Assembly: GCA_001460835.1 (NCBI GenBank)
Contig: CYKH01001904.1
Span: 1-52,098, forward strand
Length of the DNA stretch: 52,098 nt
Direction of reading: 5' to 3'
From: Bodo saltans
Taxonomy: Eukaryota > Euglenozoa > Kinetoplastea > Eubodonida > Bodonidae
The notes beneath the pieces are model-generated. The model did not search any database. It was not told the DNA's origin and worked only from the letters and a program-made list of their open reading frames with translations. Each line of letters begins with the position of its first letter. The stretch's first letter is position 1. The translations under genes were made by a program, and so were the position numbers. Positions 26,201 to 34,600 of this stretch are shown piece after piece.

Positions 26201-26499
26201 CGAACAATCCAATGGAAACGCTTTTATCCGCAGCGGTAGCTGCTGCCCCTCTGGCACAGCAACGAGCACCAGACAAGGACGATGAAGCCACTGCTGGTGA
26301 CACCACGGACGCGGCGGACCAAACGCTCGAACTTACGGAGGCTCCAGCACCCTCCACAACAAAAGCACTCGCTGAGGTGCTCTCGCGGACTTCGTCAAGG
26401 GATGCTCAGCTGTCGTTCGAGTCACGGTCGCACTCGATGAAGCTGGAGTACTTCGAGGTGGCGATGATAAGAACCCTTTCCAACAAGAACAGGTTCTAA
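23269..26499 (+). CDS. Large hypothetical protein (1076 aa)
   Basis: I do not recognise this protein. The N-terminal 250 residues and a block around residues 750-870 are helical and read like degenerate EF-hand or calmodulin-like modules (CSFEEFVRMMEKLS; LEDLFEDGAPSGRMDRAQFS; LSFMGFLHAVAHVY), but no complete calcium loop is visible. The central 400-640 region is Ser/Pro-rich and likely disordered. Residues about 640-720 look beta-rich (VYFTVDGHRVEHVDEL, PAGQYVAYCTFHYSSS). The C-terminal 200 residues are charged and helical. No signal peptide or transmembrane helix. Two calcium-sensor-like halves separated by a disordered linker is only an impression. The start is the first ATG after the candidate acceptor at 23252. 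Confidence 0.78.
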   Translation: MHPQDWESLFIVVLSHGEFLSSRKVNKFWFTQFVRSTLGLDEFSAHKTGITPLFLELLWRRRKEDTASSGDGCDEDDNKHASSHHSITSPIKNEDDEQTQQCSFEEFVRMMEKLSVRCHQSLRASELLHRFNERAAITSTAPQSMSVDAALSHMTRYYFAKACEQSFVSRDSVVMMDPTKSTVSYVGRLVLSHLFASLMDTVVLPVFLRFGSYGRMSMVQYTAFVAYVFQGRKAPSESHVRAVFCQVNRNEDLVGTLAASEFAAAQPPKRAALAAGSPLDDKGKTQHVKASPATNHVPTLELVEFVDALCLLGVVMFSNEVTYKHLRTVEGKVWAFMEQLCQIEGVPMCPSALSGEGLLRLEPRLSLVYPPVLPVQTATSFVVSGLCLDQVVRMPLHDPHGSDVAPLSSPTMLPAETKPLPLSARTSIDTKHSQGGQHNSHNRVARTSTQQRMLFTPSSKELPVNAAVMLQSRTRNNAVSQWSSALFTGQFEVATARTVASRAPHKPLHERVGLRVPTMAEMYDDLSSPSGPSPASVERSEEQQGGMRSPGSASTLSIGSRPSTGRNRGTTVPGLLGSGDESPALSHTSINVRDDAAHPPLGHSMSSAALRRELSPQPTMTAGIGPTGTLAASTSPQVYFTVDGHRVEHVDELASQRLKLQLPVEALLPAGQYVAYCTFHYSSSAAMSMNPEDSSASMSTSVVCTLRRERIATVSVHKAESDEKHSCSTPPYNSRPLILKLKLIRQLFTPALQGILEDLFEDGAPSGRMDRAQFSSTIQTLKNCAKVSASITDRAFELFCSVTNSDFKATLAASGDAVAVTWDSEGVSLPGPPRLSFMGFLHAVAHVYLDFESEAAKSTNTAAQRNNSQLNPYRAPNMQHLFEQAFDESKLLLYSKNNAGKPKETQSPDRYRRKLDDLVDSRDHTTYPSWDQRTQAPFDRALKWRAYNKRENEIVADTLRDEFKRQLASEAPAPNFIPNNPMETLLSAAVAAAPLAQQRAPDKDDEATAGDTTDAADQTLELTEAPAPSTTKALAEVLSRTSSRDAQLSFESRSHSMKLEYFEVAMIRTLSNKNRF

Positions 26500-26751
26500 G
26501 GGGTTGTGCGGATCCGCCCCTATGTGGCCGAGATGATATGTGTGTTCAAGTGTAAGTGAGTTGTACAATCATCGACACGTGTAGCTACTTCTGAAAAAAA
26601 GTGATGAAAGATGCAACGTTGTAAGTTTGCAGTTCTTCCATTTCAATTCGTTCGGTGTTTCTTCGCCAATTGCAGATAATATTGGTCTCAGAAGCCATAC
26701 CCATACACCTCCAAGGTTTTTTCCTTTCCTCGTCCCCACACTTACTTTTTC

Positions 26752-28551
26752 ATGAGCGTCACAAGCCCGCTGCGCGCAGGAGGCACTGGTCGTTTGGACC
26801 TCGTCGATGCGCTCCTTCGAATTGACTACACGGAAACACCGGAAGGGCAGCAGAAGGTGCTGATTAACCATCTCTACGAGTTTCCAATAAGCGTGATGGA
26901 GGAGCTGCTGCTTCAAGTGGTTCACCTCAGTGTCACCCACAGCCGCAGAGAGCATCACGTGTTGCTGAAGCGTTTCCTCCTTCACTTAGCGACGAAGTCG
27001 ATGAATATTGCCATTCGACTAAGTTGGATCATTGACGCCATCACGGCGACGTTTGTGCAACTAGGGCTGCAAGATCGGGTGCAAGATCTTCGTGATTCGA
27101 TTGAGACTGTTGCGATTCAAGGAGCAAAGAAATCATCAACATCGACAAGTTCTCCAGCAACTCAATCTGAGGCCCAAAATGCTATTTTAGATTATGAGCT
27201 GCAGCGCATGCAGCGGCGGCTCGCACTGTTCAACGACGAGCGGCTTTTTACCCTGCAGTTGACAAACATCAGTAATCAACTTCGGCTTGTGCAAGATCGA
27301 ACGAAAAGAAAAGGTGAACTCCACCGCCTGTTGACGGAGCTCAACGAAAAGTTTCTCGTCAGCAAACGTGTCGTGTTTCCTCTAGGCACATCAGGAAAGC
27401 AGGTGGACTGGATTGTTCAAGTAATTGTCCAAGAATGCTCCGTGTTTTCATCTAGGGAACGTGCACCATACTCTCTTATTTGTGAAGTCATCCGCGACGA
27501 TGTGTGCACGTACAGCGACCCAACCACCACAAACTTGTTCCTCGCGGATGGGTCACTTGCCGTGCCTCTTCCGGATGCCGCGACGGCCAAGCACGCTCGT
27601 ACATCTGCTTCTACTTCAGGCGCGGCCAACCACAACCGAACCAAATCACAGGAGTTAGCTGGCAATGATTTGCTGACAGAAGTGTTTGGGGAAACTCCGT
27701 CACAAAGGAAACATCGCATTCGAGCAAGCTCTGTGTATGGCACTCACCCTCGATGGGATATTGCATGCGTGATGATCAAAGCAGGTGATGATCTTCGGCA
27801 AGAGGAGCTCGCACTTCAGATTATTGATGTATTCAACAAGATCTGGCAAGAGGCAGGGCTCACCTGCATGGTCGTTCCATATGCAGCCGTCTCCACCACG
27901 AGCGATGCTGGCGTGATTGAAATGCTGACCGACTCCTCGTCTATCGATTCTATCAAGAAGAAAGCAGGTGTTCAAAGTCTTCACCAGTTCTTTGTTCGTG
28001 CCTACGGAGGCGAGGGCAGCAAGAGTTATGCGTTGGCCCAAACAAACTTTATCGAAACGATGGCCGGCTACAGCGTTGTCTCATTCCTCGTTCAAATCAA
28101 AGATCGACACAATGGAAACTTGATGCTCACTCGCTCAGGTCATCTGGTGCACATTGATTTTGGATTCATGCTTGCCACGTCCCCTGGAGGCATCAAGTTC
28201 GAGAGTGCCCCATTTAAACTCTCGCAAGAATTGGTGGACGTGATGGGCGGCCCAAACAGCACCACGTTCCAATACTTCAAGGTGTTATTCTTCCAAGGGC
28301 TGAAAGTTGCGCGTGAACATGCGGAAGAGATTGTGGCTCTTGTGGAGCTCATGACGCCGTACAACACCATAGCGTGCTTCGGTCCTGATCCAAATGCTGT
28401 GGTGCAGCAGATGCGTGACCGTTTACGGTTTGACCTTGAGACGGACGTGGAGTTTGCTGTGTACGTGAAGGAGCTGATTGCAATCAGCTTGGACAACTGG
28501 AGAACAAAGAAGTACGACCAGTTCCAAACGCTACAAAATGGTATCATCTAG
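26752..28551 (+). CDS. PI4KB: Phosphatidylinositol 4-kinase III beta (PIK1 type)
   Basis: A 599-residue lipid kinase that makes PI4P, chiefly at the Golgi, needed for recruiting adaptors such as AP-1. The N-terminal part holds the short helical domain of the beta class (LINHLYEFPISVMEELLLQV, LLKRFLLHLA). The kinase domain begins near residue 320, with the ATP-binding lysine in IACVMIKAGDDLRQE, the catalytic loop KDRHNGN (about 449) and HIDFGF (about 467), and ends with the beta-type KYDQFQTLQNGI. It is shorter than human PI4KB (about 800). A strong pyrimidine tract lies right before the ATG with no AG between them; the first AG downstream is inside codon 2. An earlier acceptor (AG at 26674-26675) would keep this start; the next in-frame Met is residue 49, inside the helical domain. 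Confidence 0.92.
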   Translation: MSVTSPLRAGGTGRLDLVDALLRIDYTETPEGQQKVLINHLYEFPISVMEELLLQVVHLSVTHSRREHHVLLKRFLLHLATKSMNIAIRLSWIIDAITATFVQLGLQDRVQDLRDSIETVAIQGAKKSSTSTSSPATQSEAQNAILDYELQRMQRRLALFNDERLFTLQLTNISNQLRLVQDRTKRKGELHRLLTELNEKFLVSKRVVFPLGTSGKQVDWIVQVIVQECSVFSSRERAPYSLICEVIRDDVCTYSDPTTTNLFLADGSLAVPLPDAATAKHARTSASTSGAANHNRTKSQELAGNDLLTEVFGETPSQRKHRIRASSVYGTHPRWDIACVMIKAGDDLRQEELALQIIDVFNKIWQEAGLTCMVVPYAAVSTTSDAGVIEMLTDSSSIDSIKKKAGVQSLHQFFVRAYGGEGSKSYALAQTNFIETMAGYSVVSFLVQIKDRHNGNLMLTRSGHLVHIDFGFMLATSPGGIKFESAPFKLSQELVDVMGGPNSTTFQYFKVLFFQGLKVAREHAEEIVALVELMTPYNTIACFGPDPNAVVQQMRDRLRFDLETDVEFAVYVKELIAISLDNWRTKKYDQFQTLQNGII

Positions 28552-28799
28552 GCGAGAGGCTGCCCTTTGGGTGGAGCATCTAGGCGCATGAGAGATCACA
28601 TGGATGATACCTTTGCTTTGCCCTTGGTGGGGTACTGTAGAGGAAATGAATTTTACACGAACTGTGTTGCTTGCATCGCTTTTGTCGCCCAAAACAAACC
28701 CTCCACCCCAACTAACCGAAGAAATTAATCGAGAGTACTTGAGTCTTGGATGCTAATTTCCCCTATTGTCACGTTGCGGCAAAGAAAGAGAGGCATATC

Positions 28800-29477
28800 A
28801 TGTTGTTCGTCAACAGAGCATTGCGAGCTCCTGCAGGACGGAATGCCCCCACTATCAACCCGTACTTGGCCTTCCAAACGGTCATAAGGGACATGGAGCT
28901 CGAGAACCCCACACTGAGCAGCAGCGATCAGCTTGCTTCGACGCCACCACTCACACGGCCGTTTCGTATTCCACTGCATGCAGATCTTCCACAGGATTCA
29001 TGGAGACGTGAAGCTCGCGCCGGTGTAGCCCGGGCAGTGTCTCCCGTTACGCGTCAATTTCCTCAGTTCGAAGAATTTCTGGCGCAAACGGACTGGCCCT
29101 TGGCGTGCTTGCTTCACCCCACTGCTGTACCCAAAGGCCCTTTGAGAACAGCTTTTGCAATGCCGCAAGCGGTCTCAACTCACGGATCATCGTGGCTTTC
29201 ATTGGCGTGGCAGGTGTGCGCTCTTGAAAGGAAGGAGTCCCTTGGCAGCGAAGAGGAAGTACTTCTCCGTTGGATGAAGAAATCATCGCTTGAGTCTCTT
29301 GTCATCTTCAACAATGATGTGTTTGTCCCGTCTGATGACTCCGCTGCTCGTCGTGAAGGCGACGCTGATGCAGTCCCTCCAGTGGTGATCATTCCAAGTG
29401 CAATTTGTCTGCTGGGAATGGTGTGGCGGGAGACTGGGGACACTGGTGCGGCATTGTTGCTGGACCAGATGCGGTGA
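28800..29477 (+). CDS. Hypothetical protein (225 aa)
   Basis: A 225-residue protein of unknown family. It starts MLFVNRALRAPAGRNAP, a basic, Ser/Ala/Arg-type N-terminus that could be a mitochondrial presequence, though this is weak. The C-terminal half has helical segments (SWLSLAWQVCALERKESL; EEEVLLRWMKKSSLESLVIF) and ends VVIIPSAICLLGMVWRETG...LLLDQM. Support as a gene comes from its length, its position in the same-strand array, and codon usage like its neighbours. An out-of-frame ATG at 28750 would be removed if the acceptor AG at 28783-28784 is used. Confidence 0.62.
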   Translation: MLFVNRALRAPAGRNAPTINPYLAFQTVIRDMELENPTLSSSDQLASTPPLTRPFRIPLHADLPQDSWRREARAGVARAVSPVTRQFPQFEEFLAQTDWPLACLLHPTAVPKGPLRTAFAMPQAVSTHGSSWLSLAWQVCALERKESLGSEEEVLLRWMKKSSLESLVIFNNDVFVPSDDSAARREGDADAVPPVVIIPSAICLLGMVWRETGDTGAALLLDQMR

Positions 29478-29550
29478 TGGTTTGACGTTGACGTGTGTTT
29501 TTTTTTTCGTGTTTTGGGTTGCTTGGCAGTTTCCGTAGGTGAAAGCGTTT

Positions 29551-29649
29551 ATGCGGTATTTGAGCATGACAGAACTTCTAGAACTATTTGCTTTTCAACA
29601 GCGCGAACCTTTACCGATAAGCAAACAAGAAGAAAAAAGGTGCATATGA
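29551..29649 (+). other. Possible upstream ORF overlapping the PGM2 start codon
   Basis: An ATG at 29551 opens a 32-codon frame whose TGA stop (29647-29649) overlaps the main ATG (29646-29648) as ATGA. It is present in the mRNA only if the acceptor AG at 29528-29529 is used; an alternative AG at 29600-29601 would cut it off. Confidence 0.3.
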
Positions 29650-31427
29650 CGCCCGAAGAGATCAAAGCGGCCGTTGAGTTATGGCTTTCGTGGGATAAGA
29701 ACGACATCACAATTCGTGAGGTCCAAGCCCTTGTGGCGTCGAACGATCATGCGACGCTTGAGAAGCTGTTTGGTTCACGGATGGAGTTTGGTACTGCAGG
29801 TTTGCGTGCTGCGATGGGTGCCGGCACAAGCCACATGAACGATGTGACAGTCATCCAGGCTGCCCAGGGTCTTGCAGCTTACCTTAAGACTCAGTTCACC
29901 AGCGCTGATTTAAGTGAGCGGGGCATCGTGATCGGCAACGACGCTCGCCACAACAGCTCTCGCTTTGCCCGACTTTCCGCAAATGTATTTTTAGCGAACG
30001 ACATCAAAACGTACTTGTTCAGTGATATTGTTTGCACACCGTACGTGCCCTTCACCGTACGCCGGCGTGGTTGCATCGCTGGAGTGATGGTCACCGCCAG
30101 CCATAACCCCAAACAGGATAACGGGTACAAAGTGTACTGGTCCAACGGAGCTCAGATCATTGGCCCTCATGATAGCGGCATCGCTCAGAGCATTGAGGAG
30201 AACCTAACTCCCCAAGCAGCCTCCTGGGCAACGCAACCTGGTGCGATTGATCCCACTGAGGATACCGCTGCAGCATACTTCAAGAGTCTCTCTGAATTGT
30301 GCTTGCACAAAGACATCGCCGAGAAGTCCTCCACAAAATTTACCTACACTGCGATGCACGGAGTCGGCACTCGATTCACAACACAATCACTTTCTACGTT
30401 CGGTGTTCGTTCAGAGAATATTGTCTACGTCAAGGAGCAAGTGGAGCCCGACCCAGAGTTCCCCACTGTTGCGTTCCCCAATCCAGAGGAAGGGAAGAGT
30501 GCGCTCAACCTTGCGTTTGCAACCGCCGAGGCGCACAACAGCCGCGTGATTCTCGCGAATGATCCAGATGCAGACAGATTGGCCGTAGCTGAACGACAGG
30601 ACGACGGAGCTTGGCGCGTGTTCACTGGAAACCACATCGGTGCCCTCTTTGGGTGGTGGGCACTTGAGCGCTACAAGCGCAGCGGAAATGTTGTGGACCA
30701 CAACGTTGCGATGGTGAGCAGTGCGGTGAGCAGCATGATCCTCCGATCCATGGCCCAGAAAGAAGGCTTCACGTTCGAAGAGACGCTCACCGGCTTCAAG
30801 TGGATGGGGAGTCGGTCGGAGATCCTCGAAAGGGAACAACAAAAGACTGTTCTTTTTGCCTTTGAAGAAGCGATTGGGTTTATGTTCGGCACACGTGTCT
30901 ACGATAAGGACGGCGTCACTGCTGCGGCGGTGATGGCAGATATGGTCCACGACTTGGAGCTCAATGAGAACGGAAAGCGCCTGAGTGACAAGCTAGCAGA
31001 CATTTATCGAGAGTATGGTTTCCATGCGTCGTACAACTCCTATGTTGTCAGCAAGGACTCGAGCAAGACACGCACAATGTTTGATTCGATGCGAACCCTT
31101 GGACCTGATGGTGGATACCCCTCGACCGTTGCAGGCGTGAAGGTGATTTCTATTCGTGATTTGTCTGTGGGCCTTGACACTAGCCGACCTGACGGCATTG
31201 CGTTGCTGCCCTCGTCCGCTGTAAGTCCTATGATTACGTTCTATTTCGAAAACAAATCGGTGCTCACCATCCGTGGCAGCGGGACGGAACCAAAGATCAA
31301 GTGGTACGCGGAAATGATTTCCACCGATGGTACTTCTTGCGAATCCGAATTGGTTGAATTTGTGACCGCGGCAGTCGGGGAGCTGATGCGCCCGAACGAG
31401 TTTGGATTCTTGCCACGACCAACGTGA
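29646..31427 (+). CDS. PGM2: Phosphoglucomutase-2 / phosphopentomutase (alpha-D-phosphohexomutase family)
   Basis: A 593-residue enzyme interconverting 1- and 6-phosphosugars (or 1- and 5-phosphopentoses). All four family signatures are present: RMEFGTAGLRAAMGAG near residue 42; the phosphoserine loop TASHNPKQDNGYKVYW at about 149; the metal loop DPDADRLAV at about 305; and the phosphate-binding RGSGTEPKIKWY at about 542. Overall length and FGTAGLR match the PGM2 branch, whose human member is mainly a phosphopentomutase, linking nucleoside breakdown to the pentose phosphate pool. Since adenosine kinase lies 6 kb downstream, a purine/ribose salvage role is attractive but inferred. No C-terminal peroxisomal signal (ends RPT). 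The frame extends upstream to a GTG; the first in-frame ATG is 29646. Confidence 0.94.
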   Translation: MTPEEIKAAVELWLSWDKNDITIREVQALVASNDHATLEKLFGSRMEFGTAGLRAAMGAGTSHMNDVTVIQAAQGLAAYLKTQFTSADLSERGIVIGNDARHNSSRFARLSANVFLANDIKTYLFSDIVCTPYVPFTVRRRGCIAGVMVTASHNPKQDNGYKVYWSNGAQIIGPHDSGIAQSIEENLTPQAASWATQPGAIDPTEDTAAAYFKSLSELCLHKDIAEKSSTKFTYTAMHGVGTRFTTQSLSTFGVRSENIVYVKEQVEPDPEFPTVAFPNPEEGKSALNLAFATAEAHNSRVILANDPDADRLAVAERQDDGAWRVFTGNHIGALFGWWALERYKRSGNVVDHNVAMVSSAVSSMILRSMAQKEGFTFEETLTGFKWMGSRSEILEREQQKTVLFAFEEAIGFMFGTRVYDKDGVTAAAVMADMVHDLELNENGKRLSDKLADIYREYGFHASYNSYVVSKDSSKTRTMFDSMRTLGPDGGYPSTVAGVKVISIRDLSVGLDTSRPDGIALLPSSAVSPMITFYFENKSVLTIRGSGTEPKIKWYAEMISTDGTSCESELVEFVTAAVGELMRPNEFGFLPRPT

Positions 31428-31682
31428 ACGTTCAAGAGCAACAACATCAAAAGCACGTTCGTTTCATGTTAGCGTTATGAAAATGCAGCACGAGGCTAAT
31501 TCTAGACGAGAGCTAACCATGTTGTCTTCTTGAAATCGCTGTCATAAAAAAGATCGCATAAAGAAAGGAATCAAATACATCTTTTTCCAACTCAAACGGG
31601 AAGAGGGAAATCAACAATCAGGAAAAGAACGAAACAAACAAAAAAACACAATCTTGTTGCCATTCTGCCAACACTTAATTTG

Positions 31683-34600
31683 ATGGCATTTCACGCAGTC
31701 CCAACCGCTACGTTGTCCACGAAAATCATTCCTGGTGGCAACGGCGGTTTGTTTCACTCCGCCTCGCTGGATTCCAGCGGACGAGGCGCACCGGGAAATA
31801 ATGCGAGTGAGAACTTTTGCGCAAAGAACTGTGCTGCATATGGACCGCAAGGCCTCGTCGCGTATTGCCTCCCTAACGGTAGCGGCGACGTCATGATTGC
31901 CTGTACGAACAGCAGTCAAATTGTTCAAACACTTTCCGGCCACTCTCACCCCGTGACGTGTATTGTGTGGCACCCTCCCCATGTGTCTGCGTTTCATCAG
32001 CACGCCAATCAACTTTACACTGCCGACCGACGTGGCTACGTTGTCCTGTGGGACGTTGCTGAAGGTGTTATGGAGCGCACGCTGTGCTTACCCGGGCACC
32101 GCTCGGTGCGCTGCATGTCCTTATCAAGTAATCGGCAGTTATTGATTGTGTTGGCGAAGGATAACACCTCGTACGTCTTTGACGCGTTGCTCAGCGACCC
32201 AAATCCAATTCCCAACGCTGGCATTCCACTTGACCCTAACAACCGTCGCAATCACTTGTCATTTAGTCCTTCTGCGTTTCTCTTTGCACCGCTAGTGGAT
32301 CGTTCCACGGCAGCCGTTGTTCTCGGAGATAGAGTTCGATTGATTTCGAACATCGATGCTTTGATTGTTGGTGGGGGGAACACCGCATCTGTTCATCATC
32401 TCGACCCTCATGACGTGCATGGAGGGAGTGGGCTTGGCGCACCATCACCCAAAGATAGCGTCGGCCCATGGGCAAAGGATGTGATTTTTGACAGCGAGGA
32501 CGGTCAAGAGACGGTGATAGACATCTGCTTCAGTCGCGCGATTCCAGAAGTGTTGTTCTTAGCATCACGGCATTGGGTCTCGCTCTACGACTGGCGATTG
32601 CAGATGATGCTGAAGGAGCAAATCGTGTGGAGCACCAAGAGGGATGTGGAGTTTGTCAGCATTTACCCCGTCTCTCCCCAATCCATCGAAGAAGACGGTC
32701 GTCTCCTGCCCCATCTGTTCGGCCTCACTAGCGACGGCAGGATGACGGCATGGTACATCACCAGCATGGATACGTTTCAAACGGCCTCGTGTGATTCTCG
32801 CGGCGTGAGAATACCCTCCAAGAACGTGCACTGTGCCTGCCAGTCTGAAATGCGCTCCACTGACTTCTGTGTTCTGTTTACAGATGGCAGCATCGCCATG
32901 TGGCGGTTTTTGACAGATGAGCGTTGCTGGACTCTCACTGGGTACATTGAAGTTCCCATTCAACGGCCCGTTGCGGTGTGCGGCATTGCATTCTCAGAGC
33001 AGCATTCGGCGTCGGCGTTCCTTGGTGGCGCGGCGGCTCCCTTATCACTATCACTCCCTGACGTCGGCCCTGCATCCAACGGCTTGCACTCCCCCACGAC
33101 CTCGCCAGTATCACCAAGTCTTGCACTTGCTGCAACAGAAGGAGGAGCCGCGTCGACCACCTCTCCTCCGCCTGTGCGTATCTGTGGGTTGGAATATGGT
33201 GATCGGTCCATTCGTCAGCGCCTCATTGTTGCAGGGTTAGATTCTGGCGATCTTGTCGTGCAGAACGCAATGTTTAATATTGCTCAACGTAAATTCACCA
33301 TTGTCCACGCCGGCACCACAAAGATCCTCCAGCTAGCACCCCACGTGGATGATTTGCTGTGGGTGGCAACGTGCAGGACGGCAGGCCCAAATCGACACTA
33401 CCTTCAAGTCGCACTTTTGTCAGCTCGTTCTGGTGAACTGCAGCGTGTATTGCGCGATCCCTCACCACTTCCCGAGCCCAGCATGTTAAGCACCATGTCT
33501 CTAGACGACACCCGAACATTTATGCTGCTTGGATTTGTGAATGGGTCGTTCGAGGTGTGGAATGTCGAAACGCGTAATCTTCTGTTCGTCCACAACGGCA
33601 ACAGCATTCATCATGTGTCTTGGGGCCCACTAGCAGCAAAGCTCGACAAGAACTACGGCGCGTTTCAGCTTGTGGTTGCGATGATGGAGGAGGGTGGTGG
33701 CGCTCAATTCTTTCGGGTGGATAAAGATCGAGCAACGAGGCTGCGAGAGCTTCTCCCCATCCGAGTAGGTGGAGGGGGAGGCTCTACGATTGCCTACTCT
33801 GCTGTTGTGGGTGGGGATTTGGTGTGCGCCGACTCCTCTGTCGGTGCATCGGTGGTGAAAGGCGTGGGAGAGGCAACCAAGTGGGCGTCACTGCAGCAAG
33901 TCCCACAGCGTGTTGCTCCCACCAACATCGTCTCTTCTGTATCACCGTCGAGTGGAGGCGGGTCATCATCATCATCAAGGAGCATGAGGGGATCTCTTTC
34001 GTCTACCTCCCCTTCCATGGCGCTGATTGGGTTCGAGGATGGCTCTTTTGGGGTGTGGGATACTGTGACATGCAAGCGACTTGGCATGTCCAAGACGCAT
34101 CGCACTGCGGAGGGGCGCCAGCCTCTTGGTTGGCTCGATGGGGCTGTCATTGCCTTAACTCCTAGCGGGTCTATTTACCTGATGTACACTGATTGTGAGA
34201 CAGTGAACTCGAGCTTTATGACGCGCTCCCTACGTCGTCCAATGCAGTCCATTGCATTCATGAGACCAAACCATGCAATGTACTTGAGGTCCAAATGGGA
34301 GATGTGTGCGGTGCGAGGACGAGAGGTGCTTGCGAATCGCCATTCCAAGGACTTTCCGATGTGGTCCTTGCGCTTGTCGCAAGCATCCGTCATGTCGTTA
34401 ACCAACACCACCACGTACCTCATCCAGAACATTGCGCAGCCACTCCCATGCCGTGGGCCGCTTGGGCAAGTCATCACCCCAACCATCATGACGCTGGTTG
34501 AAGAGCTAGAGCTATATGCGGACACGATGCTCCCGGACCGCGTTGCGTCACTCCTGAAAGTGTCCGCTGAGCGATGCGCCATGGAGGCGGCGGCGTGTTT

